Shown here one piece after another: positions 14,685 through 21,065 of a stretch of DNA of 21,065 nucleotides (its first letter is position 1; every line of letters starts with the position of its first letter). A model generated the notes under the pieces. That model saw only the letters and a program-made list of their open reading frames with translations. It ran no database searches and had not been told where the DNA came from. A program made the translations under genes and the position numbers. Source of the stretch: Promethearchaeota archaeon (GTDB lineage Archaea > Asgardarchaeota > Lokiarchaeia > Sigynarchaeales > SOKP01); NCBI GenBank assembly GCA_030668025.1, contig DAOUUT010000023.1, positions 1-21,065 on the forward strand, given 5' to 3'.

Positions 14685-15392
14685 ATGTTTTTAGCGCAAT
14701 ATATGGATATAGCAAGATTTATTCAAATTTTTCTCGTACAAGGGTTAACTGGTTTATTTTTTCTGTTTATAGCGTATAGAATTTTAAAGAGAGAGTCAAA
14801 GGGACCTAACCTTATATTAAGTGGAGCTTATTTATCTGTGGCTTTTGGAGTTATTATAAATGGGATTTACGCGTTCATTTTCGTAGAGTTCGTTGTTCAG
14901 ATACTACATTTTTTAACTTACTATCTGATGGGGCTTTCTTTAATCTTCTTACTCATTTTTGTATTAATAGTTGACAAATCGGACAAGGTCATAACTCCCA
15001 AAATTCAATTAATATTAATTATTACATTTGGCGTTCTTTTACTTGGCCTATGGTTTATACCAAACGGTATCAATATTGGTCCAGATACGGATTGGAAACC
15101 CGAGTGGAGTTGGCCTTTCTTAACCTATAGTTTTATTATTTGTAGCTCGATAGCTACTGTTCCTACAACTTATTTTTCTTTAAAACTATATTTTAAGTTC
15201 GAGTATAAGGAATTAAAAAAGAAATGGAAGTATTTTTTAGTTGGTATTTTCGCATATTTCTTTTTATATTATGGTACCTCAATCTCCAACACATTGGCCG
15301 ACCCAACTTTTAGGTTAATTTGGTCTATTGCATCTTTACCCGCGCTTATTTCTCTGTACTTTGTTTATTATGGCGTCGCGAAGCAACTATAA
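14685..15392 (+). CDS. Seven-helix membrane protein, first of a tandem pair
   Basis: A 235-residue integral membrane protein with seven hydrophobic helices, roughly at 10-30, 37-57, 60-90, 103-123, 142-168, 181-201 and 208-230. There is no recognised enzymatic or signalling domain. Distinctive conserved spots, shared with the next gene, are RILKR after helix one, a W-x-P-x-W-S-x-P-F loop before helix five, KKKWKYFLVG before helix six, ISNTL after it, and YYGVAKQL at the C-terminus. The number of helices and the basic loop before helix six resemble the 7-TM sensor parts of histidine kinases, but here the helices stand alone. Function is unknown. A T7 run follows the stop within 30 bases, so it is probably transcribed apart from the second copy. 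Confidence 0.7.
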   Translation: MFLAQYMDIARFIQIFLVQGLTGLFFLFIAYRILKRESKGPNLILSGAYLSVAFGVIINGIYAFIFVEFVVQILHFLTYYLMGLSLIFLLIFVLIVDKSDKVITPKIQLILIITFGVLLLGLWFIPNGINIGPDTDWKPEWSWPFLTYSFIICSSIATVPTTYFSLKLYFKFEYKELKKKWKYFLVGIFAYFFLYYGTSISNTLADPTFRLIWSIASLPALISLYFVYYGVAKQL

Positions 15393-15412
15393 TAATTTTA
15401 ATATTATTTCTA

Positions 15413-15419
15413 TTTTTTT
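15413..15419 (+). terminator. T7 run after the first 7-TM gene
   Basis: Seven T at 15413-15419, 21 bases after the stop, within a T-rich stretch. This is a plausible archaeal terminator that would separate the two tandem 7-TM genes into two transcripts. Confidence 0.4.
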
Positions 15420-15570
15420 ACCATCAAAAATAATTACAAATTAAATTTTTTACATCTCGATATATATCAGATTGAATTACAATTAAATAGGAAAAATACA
15501 ATTATATGTTATCAAAATTAAAAAAATAATAAACTTCAAACAATAAAAAAAATTCAAATGTGATTTAACT

Positions 15571-16287
15571 ATGACTCTTTATCAAATGTCAATGACTCGT
15601 ATTATAACGATATATGTAGCCCAAGGATTTATGTGCCTTTTTTTCCTTTTTTTGGCGTTTAGAATTCTCAAAAGAGATAGGAAACGGCTAAATGTAATCT
15701 TTTCAGGATTTTATTTATCTCCCGCTATTGGATTTATTATAAACTTTATTTATGCTCCGCTTACAGATGAATCTATTGTACTAATGCTAAACTTTCTCAC
15801 TAACTTTTTTATTTTCTATTCTTCAATATTTATTGTTGTTTTTAATTTAATTCTTTTAAAATCTGAGAAGGCAATCACAACAAGGAAGCAATTAATTATT
15901 CTTATTGTGTACGGCGTTGCTATGTTTTCAATGATAGGATTTCTATTTTATCCTGGTTATGGTGTTACTTTTAACGAAAATTGGAGCCCTATTTGGAGCC
16001 TCCCATTCTTCTTATATGTCGTAGCAATCGAAACTATTGGAACATTTTCAGCACTTTATCTATCATTTCAGATTTATAAGAAATTTGAAGATGAGCTAAT
16101 AAAAAAAAAGTGGAAATTCTTTATATTCGGATTATGCTCAATTATCATCTTTATGTATGGAATTTTTATCTCTAATACTTTAAATATTGACAACTTTAGA
16201 ACCATAATAGGCGTAGTAGGCTTGATTTTGGCTCTTGTAGGGGCTTATATGATGTACTATGGCGTGGGTCGCCAAATTGAAAAATAA
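15571..16287 (+). CDS. Seven-helix membrane protein, second of a tandem pair
   Basis: A 238-residue integral membrane protein, clearly a paralogue of the protein encoded at 14685. The two align from end to end: AQGFMCLFFLFLAFRILKR against VQGLTGLFFLFIAYRILKR, NWSPIWSLPF against DWKPEWSWPF, KKKWKFFIFG against KKKWKYFLVG, ISNTL in both, and YYGVGRQ against YYGVAKQ. Divergence is high in the middle helices, so the duplication is old or the copies are specialised. There are seven hydrophobic helices, a short basic loop between five and six, no soluble domain and no signal peptide. No function was recognised. A 178-base AT-rich gap separates it from the first copy, with no clear ribosome site before its ATG. 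Confidence 0.7.
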   Translation: MTLYQMSMTRIITIYVAQGFMCLFFLFLAFRILKRDRKRLNVIFSGFYLSPAIGFIINFIYAPLTDESIVLMLNFLTNFFIFYSSIFIVVFNLILLKSEKAITTRKQLIILIVYGVAMFSMIGFLFYPGYGVTFNENWSPIWSLPFFLYVVAIETIGTFSALYLSFQIYKKFEDELIKKKWKFFIFGLCSIIIFMYGIFISNTLNIDNFRTIIGVVGLILALVGAYMMYYGVGRQIEK

Positions 16288-16306
16288 CTTTTCCTAAAAT
16301 CTTTTC

Positions 16307-16314
16307 TTTTTTTT
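16307..16314 (+). terminator. T8 run after the second 7-TM gene
   Basis: CTTTTCTTTTTTTTA at 16301-16315, starting 14 bases after the stop at 16287, with T8 at 16307-16314. This is a typical archaeal pyrimidine-rich transcript end. Confidence 0.5.
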
Positions 16315-16461
16315 ATCATCTCAAATTTTATCTTTTAGTATTGCAATTATTTATTATTATAGATAAATTCAAAATTATTGTAGGTTAAGTTTCTTTTAAA
16401 TTCATTCAAGTAGTAATATTTGTCATTCTCAAGTCGAATAATACATATCAAAGTGTTTTTT

Positions 16462-16809
16462 ATGTCTAATGAACTCGAACGGGTTAGAGGTGTTGGACCA
16501 ATAGCTGCTGTAAACCTAAATAAAGCAGGTGTGAAAACAATTGAAGAGGTCGCAAACGCTACAAACGAAGAGCTGGCATGGATTAAGGGAATTGGCATTA
16601 TCTCGGCGAAAAGAATAATAGAAAACGCAAATGAATTACTTCAACTAGAGAAAAGCATCCAGAAAGTTTTAGATTCAATAAAAGAGAATTTTGTGAAAAA
16701 CTGTCCAAAATGCGGCGGGGATATGAAAAGCAAATATATTATTCTCGGACCTGACAGGCGAATAAAAGCAAAACAGTGTACTATATGTAAATTTTATTTA
16801 CCTGAATAA
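16462..16809 (+). CDS. Helix-hairpin-helix and zinc-ribbon protein
   Basis: A 115-residue protein with two parts. Residues 4-58 hold a tandem helix-hairpin-helix unit: VRGVGPIAAVNLNKAG (8-23) and IKGIGIISAKRIIENA (41-56), each with the G-h-G turn that binds the DNA backbone, joined by KTIEEVANATNEELAW as in the HhH_5 arrangement. Residues 81-109 hold a zinc ribbon with C81-P-K-C84 and C106-T-I-C109. DNA or RNA binding is thus likely; a repair, recombination or transcription role cannot be chosen. I place the start at the ATG at 16462 (MSNELERV), because the 14 codons before it, from 16420, are not needed by either domain and lie in AT-rich intergenic-type sequence. It converges on the antiporter gene with a 26-base gap. 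Confidence 0.75.
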   Translation: MSNELERVRGVGPIAAVNLNKAGVKTIEEVANATNEELAWIKGIGIISAKRIIENANELLQLEKSIQKVLDSIKENFVKNCPKCGGDMKSKYIILGPDRRIKAKQCTICKFYLPE

Positions 16810-16835
16810 TCCTGTTAACTTAAAAAAGTCAAGGT

Positions 16836-17795
16836 TTAGATCCCTAATCCAAATAGAAATACGAAAGCCATTATATAAAGGAATATAAAAAATACTCCAG
16901 ATTTTTTGTCCATTTTTTGTCTGACGGCTACTACAACAATTACAATTATACTAACAACGATCGTATATAAAACCGTAGGTATCGCTAATTCTGCTGTAAC
17001 CGCTTGAGGGAAGAAGACTTGGCCAATGCCTATAGATAAAGTAGAATCAACGATACAAGAACCAACTATATCTCCAATTGCAATGGAATGATGACCACGA
17101 CGAAGGGCGTGTACATCAACGACGAGTTCTGGTAGCGATGTTCCTATTGAGAGGATGAAGAAACTGATGATAAATTCGTGAATATTTAGAGCTTGCGATA
17201 TAAAAATGACAGAATTTACGATGATATAGGAGCCAATTGTGACGCCCCCAAAACCAATTGCAGCAAACAAAAGTAGCACTTTTTTACTCTTTTCTGGTTG
17301 CACCACTTCTATCAATTCTACTCTATGCATTATACTCTCTTTATTAGAATTATATATTAACCAAAAATAAATTCCAAGGCTGAAAACCATAAATATCGCG
17401 TTCAAACGAGTAATGTATCCTTTCTCAACAATAGCAAAGATCAATAATAAAGCCAGAACTTCGCAAGCACCTAATATTATTATGTCCTTTCTATTAACAT
17501 GAAATGCACCACAAATTAGTGGTAGAAGTCCAAAAACTAAAGTGATTTGCGTGAGAACTGAGCCAGTAGAATCTCCTACATCAATATCTCCGTGACCCAT
17601 AGAACAGGAAATAAGTGAATTAAAAATTTCAGAAATATCTGTTCCTATTGAGACTAAAGTCACTCCAATTATTAGTGGCGATATCCCTAAGGCTGTTGCA
17701 AGTAATGCTGAGTTTTTTACGGCAAAGCTACTAGAGAAGATTATAAGAACAACTCCTCCAATGAGTATTAAACAAACTAAAATTGTCTCAATCAT
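16836..17795 (-). CDS. CaCA-superfamily cation antiporter (Ca2+/Na+ exchanger-like)
   Basis: A 319-residue protein with about ten membrane helices in two inverted repeats. Alpha-1 reads SIGTDISEIFNS (49-60) then GDIDVGDSTGSVLTQ (69-83). Alpha-2 reads SIGTSLPELVVD (216-227) then IGDIVGSCIVD (240-250). The acidic ion ligands corresponding to Glu54, Glu213 and Asp240 of the Methanocaldococcus exchanger NCX_Mj are present (E56, E223, D250), but the Asn81 position is Gln (Q83). The usual first-repeat T-S-L-P-E is T-D-I-S-E and N-V-V-G-S-N is D-S-T-G-S-V. Alpha-2 is thus canonical while alpha-1 has drifted, so ion choice or coupling may differ from typical Ca2+/Na+ exchange. A GAGGATG ribosome site precedes the ATG. 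The gene is monocistronic. Confidence 0.83.
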   Translation of the reverse strand: MIETILVCLILIGGVVLIIFSSSFAVKNSALLATALGISPLIIGVTLVSIGTDISEIFNSLISCSMGHGDIDVGDSTGSVLTQITLVFGLLPLICGAFHVNRKDIIILGACEVLALLLIFAIVEKGYITRLNAIFMVFSLGIYFWLIYNSNKESIMHRVELIEVVQPEKSKKVLLLFAAIGFGGVTIGSYIIVNSVIFISQALNIHEFIISFFILSIGTSLPELVVDVHALRRGHHSIAIGDIVGSCIVDSTLSIGIGQVFFPQAVTAELAIPTVLYTIVVSIIVIVVVAVRQKMDKKSGVFFIFLYIMAFVFLFGLGI

Positions 17796-18075
17796 TTAAT
17801 TACATCCTCTTTATAAAATTCTCTGTTGTATCGTAAATCTCTAAATAGAATTTATCAAGAAATACCGAACAATGTTGTTGGTCTAGCTTGAATTAGTGTC
17901 TTAAAACATTTTTGAATAATTGATATTGCAACTTGATTAATTGAATATATATTCGAAAAATTTAAAATTGTGTACTACTAATATCTGAGTGTAAAATATT
18001 TAAATATTATTATTTTTCTTAGCTTTAGTAAAAATTAACTTTAATTTCAGTAAAAATTTCTCGATTATATTTCTT
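17796..18075. other. 280-base AT-rich intergenic region
   Basis: The gap between the end of the sirtuin gene and the start of the antiporter gene, both on the minus strand. It should hold the sirtuin transcript end and the antiporter promoter. A direct repeat AGTAAAAATT occurs at about 18028-18037 and 18049-18058. Read on the minus strand it gives two T5 runs just after the sirtuin stop, which could serve as a terminator. I see no gene, tRNA or structured RNA. Confidence 0.3.
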
Positions 18076-18828
18076 TCATAGTCTTTGGATTAATTCTGAC
18101 AAGATTTCGCCTCCACTGCCTTTTAAAAAGATATCAGCAATATCGTCCATTGTTGTACGCTCTCGATTTACGAAGATTAGTGTTGCTCCATTTTCTTTCG
18201 CGATGGAAGGTAAAAAATTTGCTGGGGATATGAGTAAAGAGCTTCCTATCATCATAAAACAATCACAAGACCTACAAGCGTTCATTGCTCTTTCTAGCAC
18301 ACTTGGGCGCAATGATTCTCCAAATAGCACTACTTTTGGTTTTATGTACCAACTACATTCACAAACGGGATATTTTCCTTTCTTAGTATCAACTTCTTCA
18401 AAAAGAAATTCTTTTTTACACCTAATACACTCTAATTTTTCGTAAGAACCGTGTAATTCGTAAATTGGTATATTATTATAACTTCCACTTCCAGCAAGTT
18501 GATGTAATGCGTCTACATTTTGAGTGATTATTGCAATTAATTTCCCCAGTTTTTCCAGCTCAACAACCGCATAATGAATTGGATTCGGTTTCGCATTAAC
18601 TACGATGTCGACTAATTCGTTATGCATAGTCCAGAACTTGCTCGGATCTTCCAGAAAGTAGTGGTAGCTCGCATAAATCGAAGGGTCGTAGCGAGACCAC
18701 AAACCCCCCTCGCTTCTAAAATCTGAGATTCCAGATTCAGTTGAAGCTCCTGCTCCCGTAAACACAACGATTTTCTCGGAATTTTTTACGATTTCAGTTG
18801 CTTTTTTTAGGTTTTCTACATCAGACAT
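18076..18828 (-). CDS. Sir2-family NAD-dependent protein deacetylase (sirtuin)
   Basis: A 250-residue, single-domain sirtuin. FTGAGASTESGISDFRS (23-39) is the NAD-binding loop, ITQNVDALH (101-109) the nicotinamide/ribose site, and ELHGSYEKLEC (124-134) holds the catalytic H126. KVVLFGE (165-171), MMIGSSLLI (192-200) and LIFVNRE complete the Rossmann part. The zinc module has C134-x2-C137 and C156-x-C158; the second pair has one residue between instead of the usual two. The G-I-S-D-F-R-S sequence is that of deacetylase-type bacterial and archaeal sirtuins. The Tyr/Arg pair of SIRT5-type desuccinylases is not apparent. It removes acetyl groups from protein lysines using NAD+, with chromatin proteins or metabolic enzymes as typical archaeal targets. 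It follows the PIG-L gene by 26 bases with a GTGAT ribosome site, so the two form an operon. Confidence 0.9.
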   Translation of the reverse strand: MSDVENLKKATEIVKNSEKIVVFTGAGASTESGISDFRSEGGLWSRYDPSIYASYHYFLEDPSKFWTMHNELVDIVVNAKPNPIHYAVVELEKLGKLIAIITQNVDALHQLAGSGSYNNIPIYELHGSYEKLECIRCKKEFLFEEVDTKKGKYPVCECSWYIKPKVVLFGESLRPSVLERAMNACRSCDCFMMIGSSLLISPANFLPSIAKENGATLIFVNRERTTMDDIADIFLKGSGGEILSELIQRL

Positions 18829-18854
18829 TAAATCACAATAATAAATAATCTATT

Positions 18855-19538
18855 TTAAAAATTATAAAATGTCCCAATATCGGCAAAAGTATATCTAGCA
18901 TAAGTCCAAGTTCGTATTTTCCGTAAAAATCGCGTGTACATTTTCCATGTCCATTTGATCTTTGCCTGGGATTGATATATATTTAACCATTCCTTCAGAA
19001 CCTCTGCTTTGACCTCATCGATGGTGTATTCAAATTGCCGATCCTTCGAATCTTCCTGAAATTTACCGTAGGAGGGAATAAAATAAACAAAGTATTCAAT
19101 ATCTGTTAAATTAAGTTCTTTCGCCGCACCTACAGCTATATCGTGAGTAGCTTGATGGTCCTCGTGACGGTTATGGGTGCTTGGTAAAACCAATCTATTC
19201 ACATCTTTAATAATTGGCTTTGCTTTTTCGATCCCTTCTTTCACATACTTCTGTCCATCGGCGTCGTGAAAATTAAATAAGTGATGATTTTGATGAGGAA
19301 GCTCCAAAAATTCAATTGATTTTTTCGCTTCATTAGTTCTTATTTTAGCAATATCATCTTCGGTCATCTTGGCAACATCTTCGGAATACACGTCGTCTCC
19401 AGATCTAAAGCACGCCCTTCCGTCAGTGACGGTAATAATATGGATATCGTGTTTCTTTTCTTTAATCCATTCAAGAAGAATAGGGCCAGGTCCGAATAAC
19501 AAATCGTCCGGATGAGGTTCAAAAATAACGATCTTCAA
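18855..19538 (-). CDS. PIG-L (LmbE-like) family N-deacetylase
   Basis: A 227-residue protein of the PIG-L/MshB deacetylase family, Zn-dependent enzymes that remove acetyl from N-acetylglucosamine-type sugars. MKIVIFEPHPDD opens the protein, and H9, D11 and D12 match the family's His-Pro-Asp-Asp site with the general base and zinc ligands. The usual Glu after it is Leu13. HNRHEDHQ (122-129) supplies H125, D127 and H128, the second zinc site. DIHIITVTDG (31-40) is the normal second strand. I place the start at the TTG at 19538: GGAG lies six bases before it and the resulting M-K-I-V-I is typical. A TTG four codons earlier (19550) overlaps that ribosome site. Candidate substrates are N-acetylated glycans or lipid-linked sugars. 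The sirtuin gene follows in the same operon. Confidence 0.85.
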   Translation of the reverse strand: MKIVIFEPHPDDLLFGPGPILLEWIKEKKHDIHIITVTDGRACFRSGDDVYSEDVAKMTEDDIAKIRTNEAKKSIEFLELPHQNHHLFNFHDADGQKYVKEGIEKAKPIIKDVNRLVLPSTHNRHEDHQATHDIAVGAAKELNLTDIEYFVYFIPSYGKFQEDSKDRQFEYTIDEVKAEVLKEWLNIYQSQAKIKWTWKMYTRFLRKIRTWTYARYTFADIGTFYNF

Positions 19539-19550
19539 TATAAACTCCAA

Positions 19551-19754
19551 ATTAAGTTTTAAATAGTTCTTTGACTAACAATATAATTAAATTTATAATA
19601 AAAGTTTTTAAAATTTCTACAATAAATAAGTACGAGAAAGTAAATTTCGAGGTTAATTAAACAATATTTAAAAAACTTTAAAGATATATTCAATAAACAT
19701 TTTTTTTTTAAAAAATTATTTGGAAGGGAATATTAAAAATAGGAGAAATAAGAT
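19551..19754. promoter_or_regulatory. Divergent promoter region between the PIG-L gene and the second MFS gene
   Basis: A 204-base AT-rich gap. TTTATTATAAATTT, read on the minus strand at about 19586-19600, is a candidate TATA element some 50 bases before the PIG-L start. TATTTAAAAAACTTTA near 19664-19679 is a candidate on the plus strand for the MFS gene, but it lies about 80 bases from the start. AGGAG at 19741-19745 is the ribosome site of the MFS gene. No operator was recognised. Confidence 0.35.
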
Positions 19755-21065
19755 ATGACGGAAGAATTAAAAACTAGTAACACAAAAAAAAATGCAAACT
19801 CTAAAAAAATCATGGCTTCATATGGCTCCCGTGAATTAATTGGACAATGGATTAGTGCCTCGTTCGGTTTCACTGTGTTCTTCTTTTATGAGAACGTTAT
19901 AGGATTACCGACATTGATGGCTATGTGGGCTTTTGTGATTTATAGTATTTGGAATGCGATAAATGATCCTTTGGTTGGTTGGTTGATGGAAAGGATTCAT
20001 ATGCCATGGGAAAAAAGAGGATTGAAACGCTTTCCATGGATTTTGATTGGTGTTATCCCTTGGTTAATTTCTTTTTTATTTATATATTTAGTACCGACTG
20101 ATTGGTATGGCTCAGCTTCAGTAGTTCAAGCTCACCAATTTCAAATTTTTGCGTGGTATGTCGTAACTTTATGTATTTATGATACATGTTATACTCTATA
20201 TGATGTTAATGTAATATCTCTTTATCCTGACAAATTTAGCGAAGCAAAGGAGCGAAGAACTGTTCAAGGGTTTGGAACAATTTTAGGAATAACTGGACTT
20301 GTTCTCGCGTTCATTCTCCCATCGATCTTATTCATTGATACTTTTGTAGCTGAATCTTATGTCCAAGCAGCAACATTCAGCATCGCAGTGGGGTTTGCTC
20401 TATTTCTTCTCGTAATTCCAGGTGTGAGAGAAAATAAAAAACTTAAAGAACTATATGCAAAAAGAAAAGAAGCCAGAGAAGAACAAGAGGTAGAACCATT
20501 CTTTAAGTCGACCAGACGGGTGCTTAGAGATCGAACATTTATGATGAAGGTAATTTTTTTTTTTGGATACCAAGTAGGTGCAGTAATGATTCAAACATCA
20601 GCATTATACATCTCCACATACATTTTAGGAATGTCAGATGAAGCTATTATATATCTTTTAGGAGCTATGCTTTTAGGAGCACTCGTTTCGACCCCAATAT
20701 GGACATTTTTTGCTCATAAAATAAATGATAATAGAAAAATGAGCATAGTAGCAGGTATATTATTATTTCTTACTTTCTTGCCAATGATATTTATTTGGGG
20801 ACTAATTCCTTGGATAATTGCTCTTTTCTTCTTTGGAATTGGAATTGGTGGCCACTGGTACGTTGATCCACCAACAATGGGTGATGTTCTTGACGATATA
20901 GCCGTGAGGACAGGTAAAAGCCAGCAAGCGATATATTACGGTTTTCAATCGTTCTTTATTAAATTTGGTCAAACATTTATCTCAATAACAATAGCATTAA
21001 GTCATGTAATGACAGGGTATGTACAAGGAGCGCCAACACAATCACCTTTAGCAGTATTTGGGATA
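19755..21065 (+). CDS. MFS transporter of the GPH symporter family, 3' end outside the window
   Basis: The frame is open for 437 codons from the ATG to the window edge, so the C-terminus is missing. The first 18 residues are polar and Lys/Asn-rich. Twelve-helix MFS architecture follows, with the GPH signature WNAINDPLVGWLMERI (66-81) and the basic E-K-R-G-L-K-R-F-P after it. The second family block reads MGDVLDDIAVRTGKSQQAIYYGFQSFF near the end and matches MelB's Asp-bearing, Tyr-rich segment. AGGAG lies nine bases before the start. It belongs to the same family as the transporter at 6104-7516, but the helices differ widely and the D-R and G-R-R loop positions are changed, so this is a distinct paralogue. 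A sugar or glycoside symporter role is the family norm; the substrate is unknown. Confidence 0.82.
   Translation, partial: MTEELKTSNTKKNANSKKIMASYGSRELIGQWISASFGFTVFFFYENVIGLPTLMAMWAFVIYSIWNAINDPLVGWLMERIHMPWEKRGLKRFPWILIGVIPWLISFLFIYLVPTDWYGSASVVQAHQFQIFAWYVVTLCIYDTCYTLYDVNVISLYPDKFSEAKERRTVQGFGTILGITGLVLAFILPSILFIDTFVAESYVQAATFSIAVGFALFLLVIPGVRENKKLKELYAKRKEAREEQEVEPFFKSTRRVLRDRTFMMKVIFFFGYQVGAVMIQTSALYISTYILGMSDEAIIYLLGAMLLGALVSTPIWTFFAHKINDNRKMSIVAGILLFLTFLPMIFIWGLIPWIIALFFFGIGIGGHWYVDPPTMGDVLDDIAVRTGKSQQAIYYGFQSFFIKFGQTFISITIALSHVMTGYVQGAPTQSPLAVFGI

Noticed and set aside
16420..16461. Upstream extension of the helix-hairpin-helix protein
   Set aside because: The 14 extra residues are hydrophobic and basic, belong to neither domain and lie in AT-rich intergenic-type sequence; the ATG at 16462 gives a typical start.
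16347..16598. 83-codon open frame on the minus strand
   Set aside because: It is antisense to the helix-hairpin-helix gene, whose domains are recognisable, and shows no family features of its own.
18028..18058. Start of a repeat array or CRISPR
   Set aside because: Only two short copies of AGTAAAAATT occur, in low-complexity AT-rich DNA, without regular spacing.

Overview
The window looks like a piece of an anaerobic archaeal chromosome, most plausibly an Asgard (Lokiarchaeia-like) archaeon. The support is the low GC content (roughly one third by eye), archaeal Shine-Dalgarno sites of the GAGGTGA/GAGGT type, TATA-like boxes, T-rich gene ends, the AGA/ATA/TTA-rich codon use, and the gene content. 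That content includes an oxygen-sensitive acyl-CoA dehydratase activase, a corrinoid methyltransferase module and a degenerate Ras-like small GTPase. The lineage is an inference; no rRNA or ribosomal protein gene is present to prove it. No tRNA, rRNA, CRISPR array or insertion sequence was recognised, and no stretch over 300 bases lacks a gene.

Layout. (1) 136-2370: two genes for a 2-hydroxyacyl-CoA dehydratase-type activation system, namely a CoA-activase-associated D-component-like protein and a BadF/BcrD/HgdC-type Fe-S ATPase. (2) 2526-3721: a small operon with a PlsC-like acyltransferase whose catalytic histidine appears replaced, flanked by two small proteins of unknown function. (3) 3866-9316: single genes in alternating orientation. 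They are a GNAT acetyltransferase, a 464-residue protein with two C-terminal membrane helices, a GPH-type MFS symporter, a 374-residue protein with a possible lipocalin-like (AttH/CrtC) domain, and a basic beta-rich protein. (4) 9537-12537: a three-gene operon of corrinoid protein, homocysteine S-methyltransferase and a non-pyrrolysine MttB-family methyltransferase. It looks like a split methyl-transfer pathway from a quaternary amine or betaine through cobalamin to homocysteine. (5) 12549-16809: an EamA-type exporter, a pseudo-GTPase, a zinc-ribbon protein, two tandem paralogous 7-TM proteins, and a helix-hairpin-helix plus zinc-ribbon protein. (6) 16836-19538, minus strand: a CaCA-family cation antiporter, then a PIG-L deacetylase and sirtuin pair. 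(7) 19755 to the end: a second GPH-type MFS transporter, cut by the window edge.

The most interesting parts are the pseudo-GTPase (all nucleotide-binding motifs eroded but the fold signature retained), the corrinoid module with a homocysteine-type acceptor protein, and the acyltransferase pseudo-enzyme operon. Convergent gene pairs are separated by short perfect inverted repeats that look like shared terminators, and divergent pairs by AT-rich regions with TATA-like boxes.
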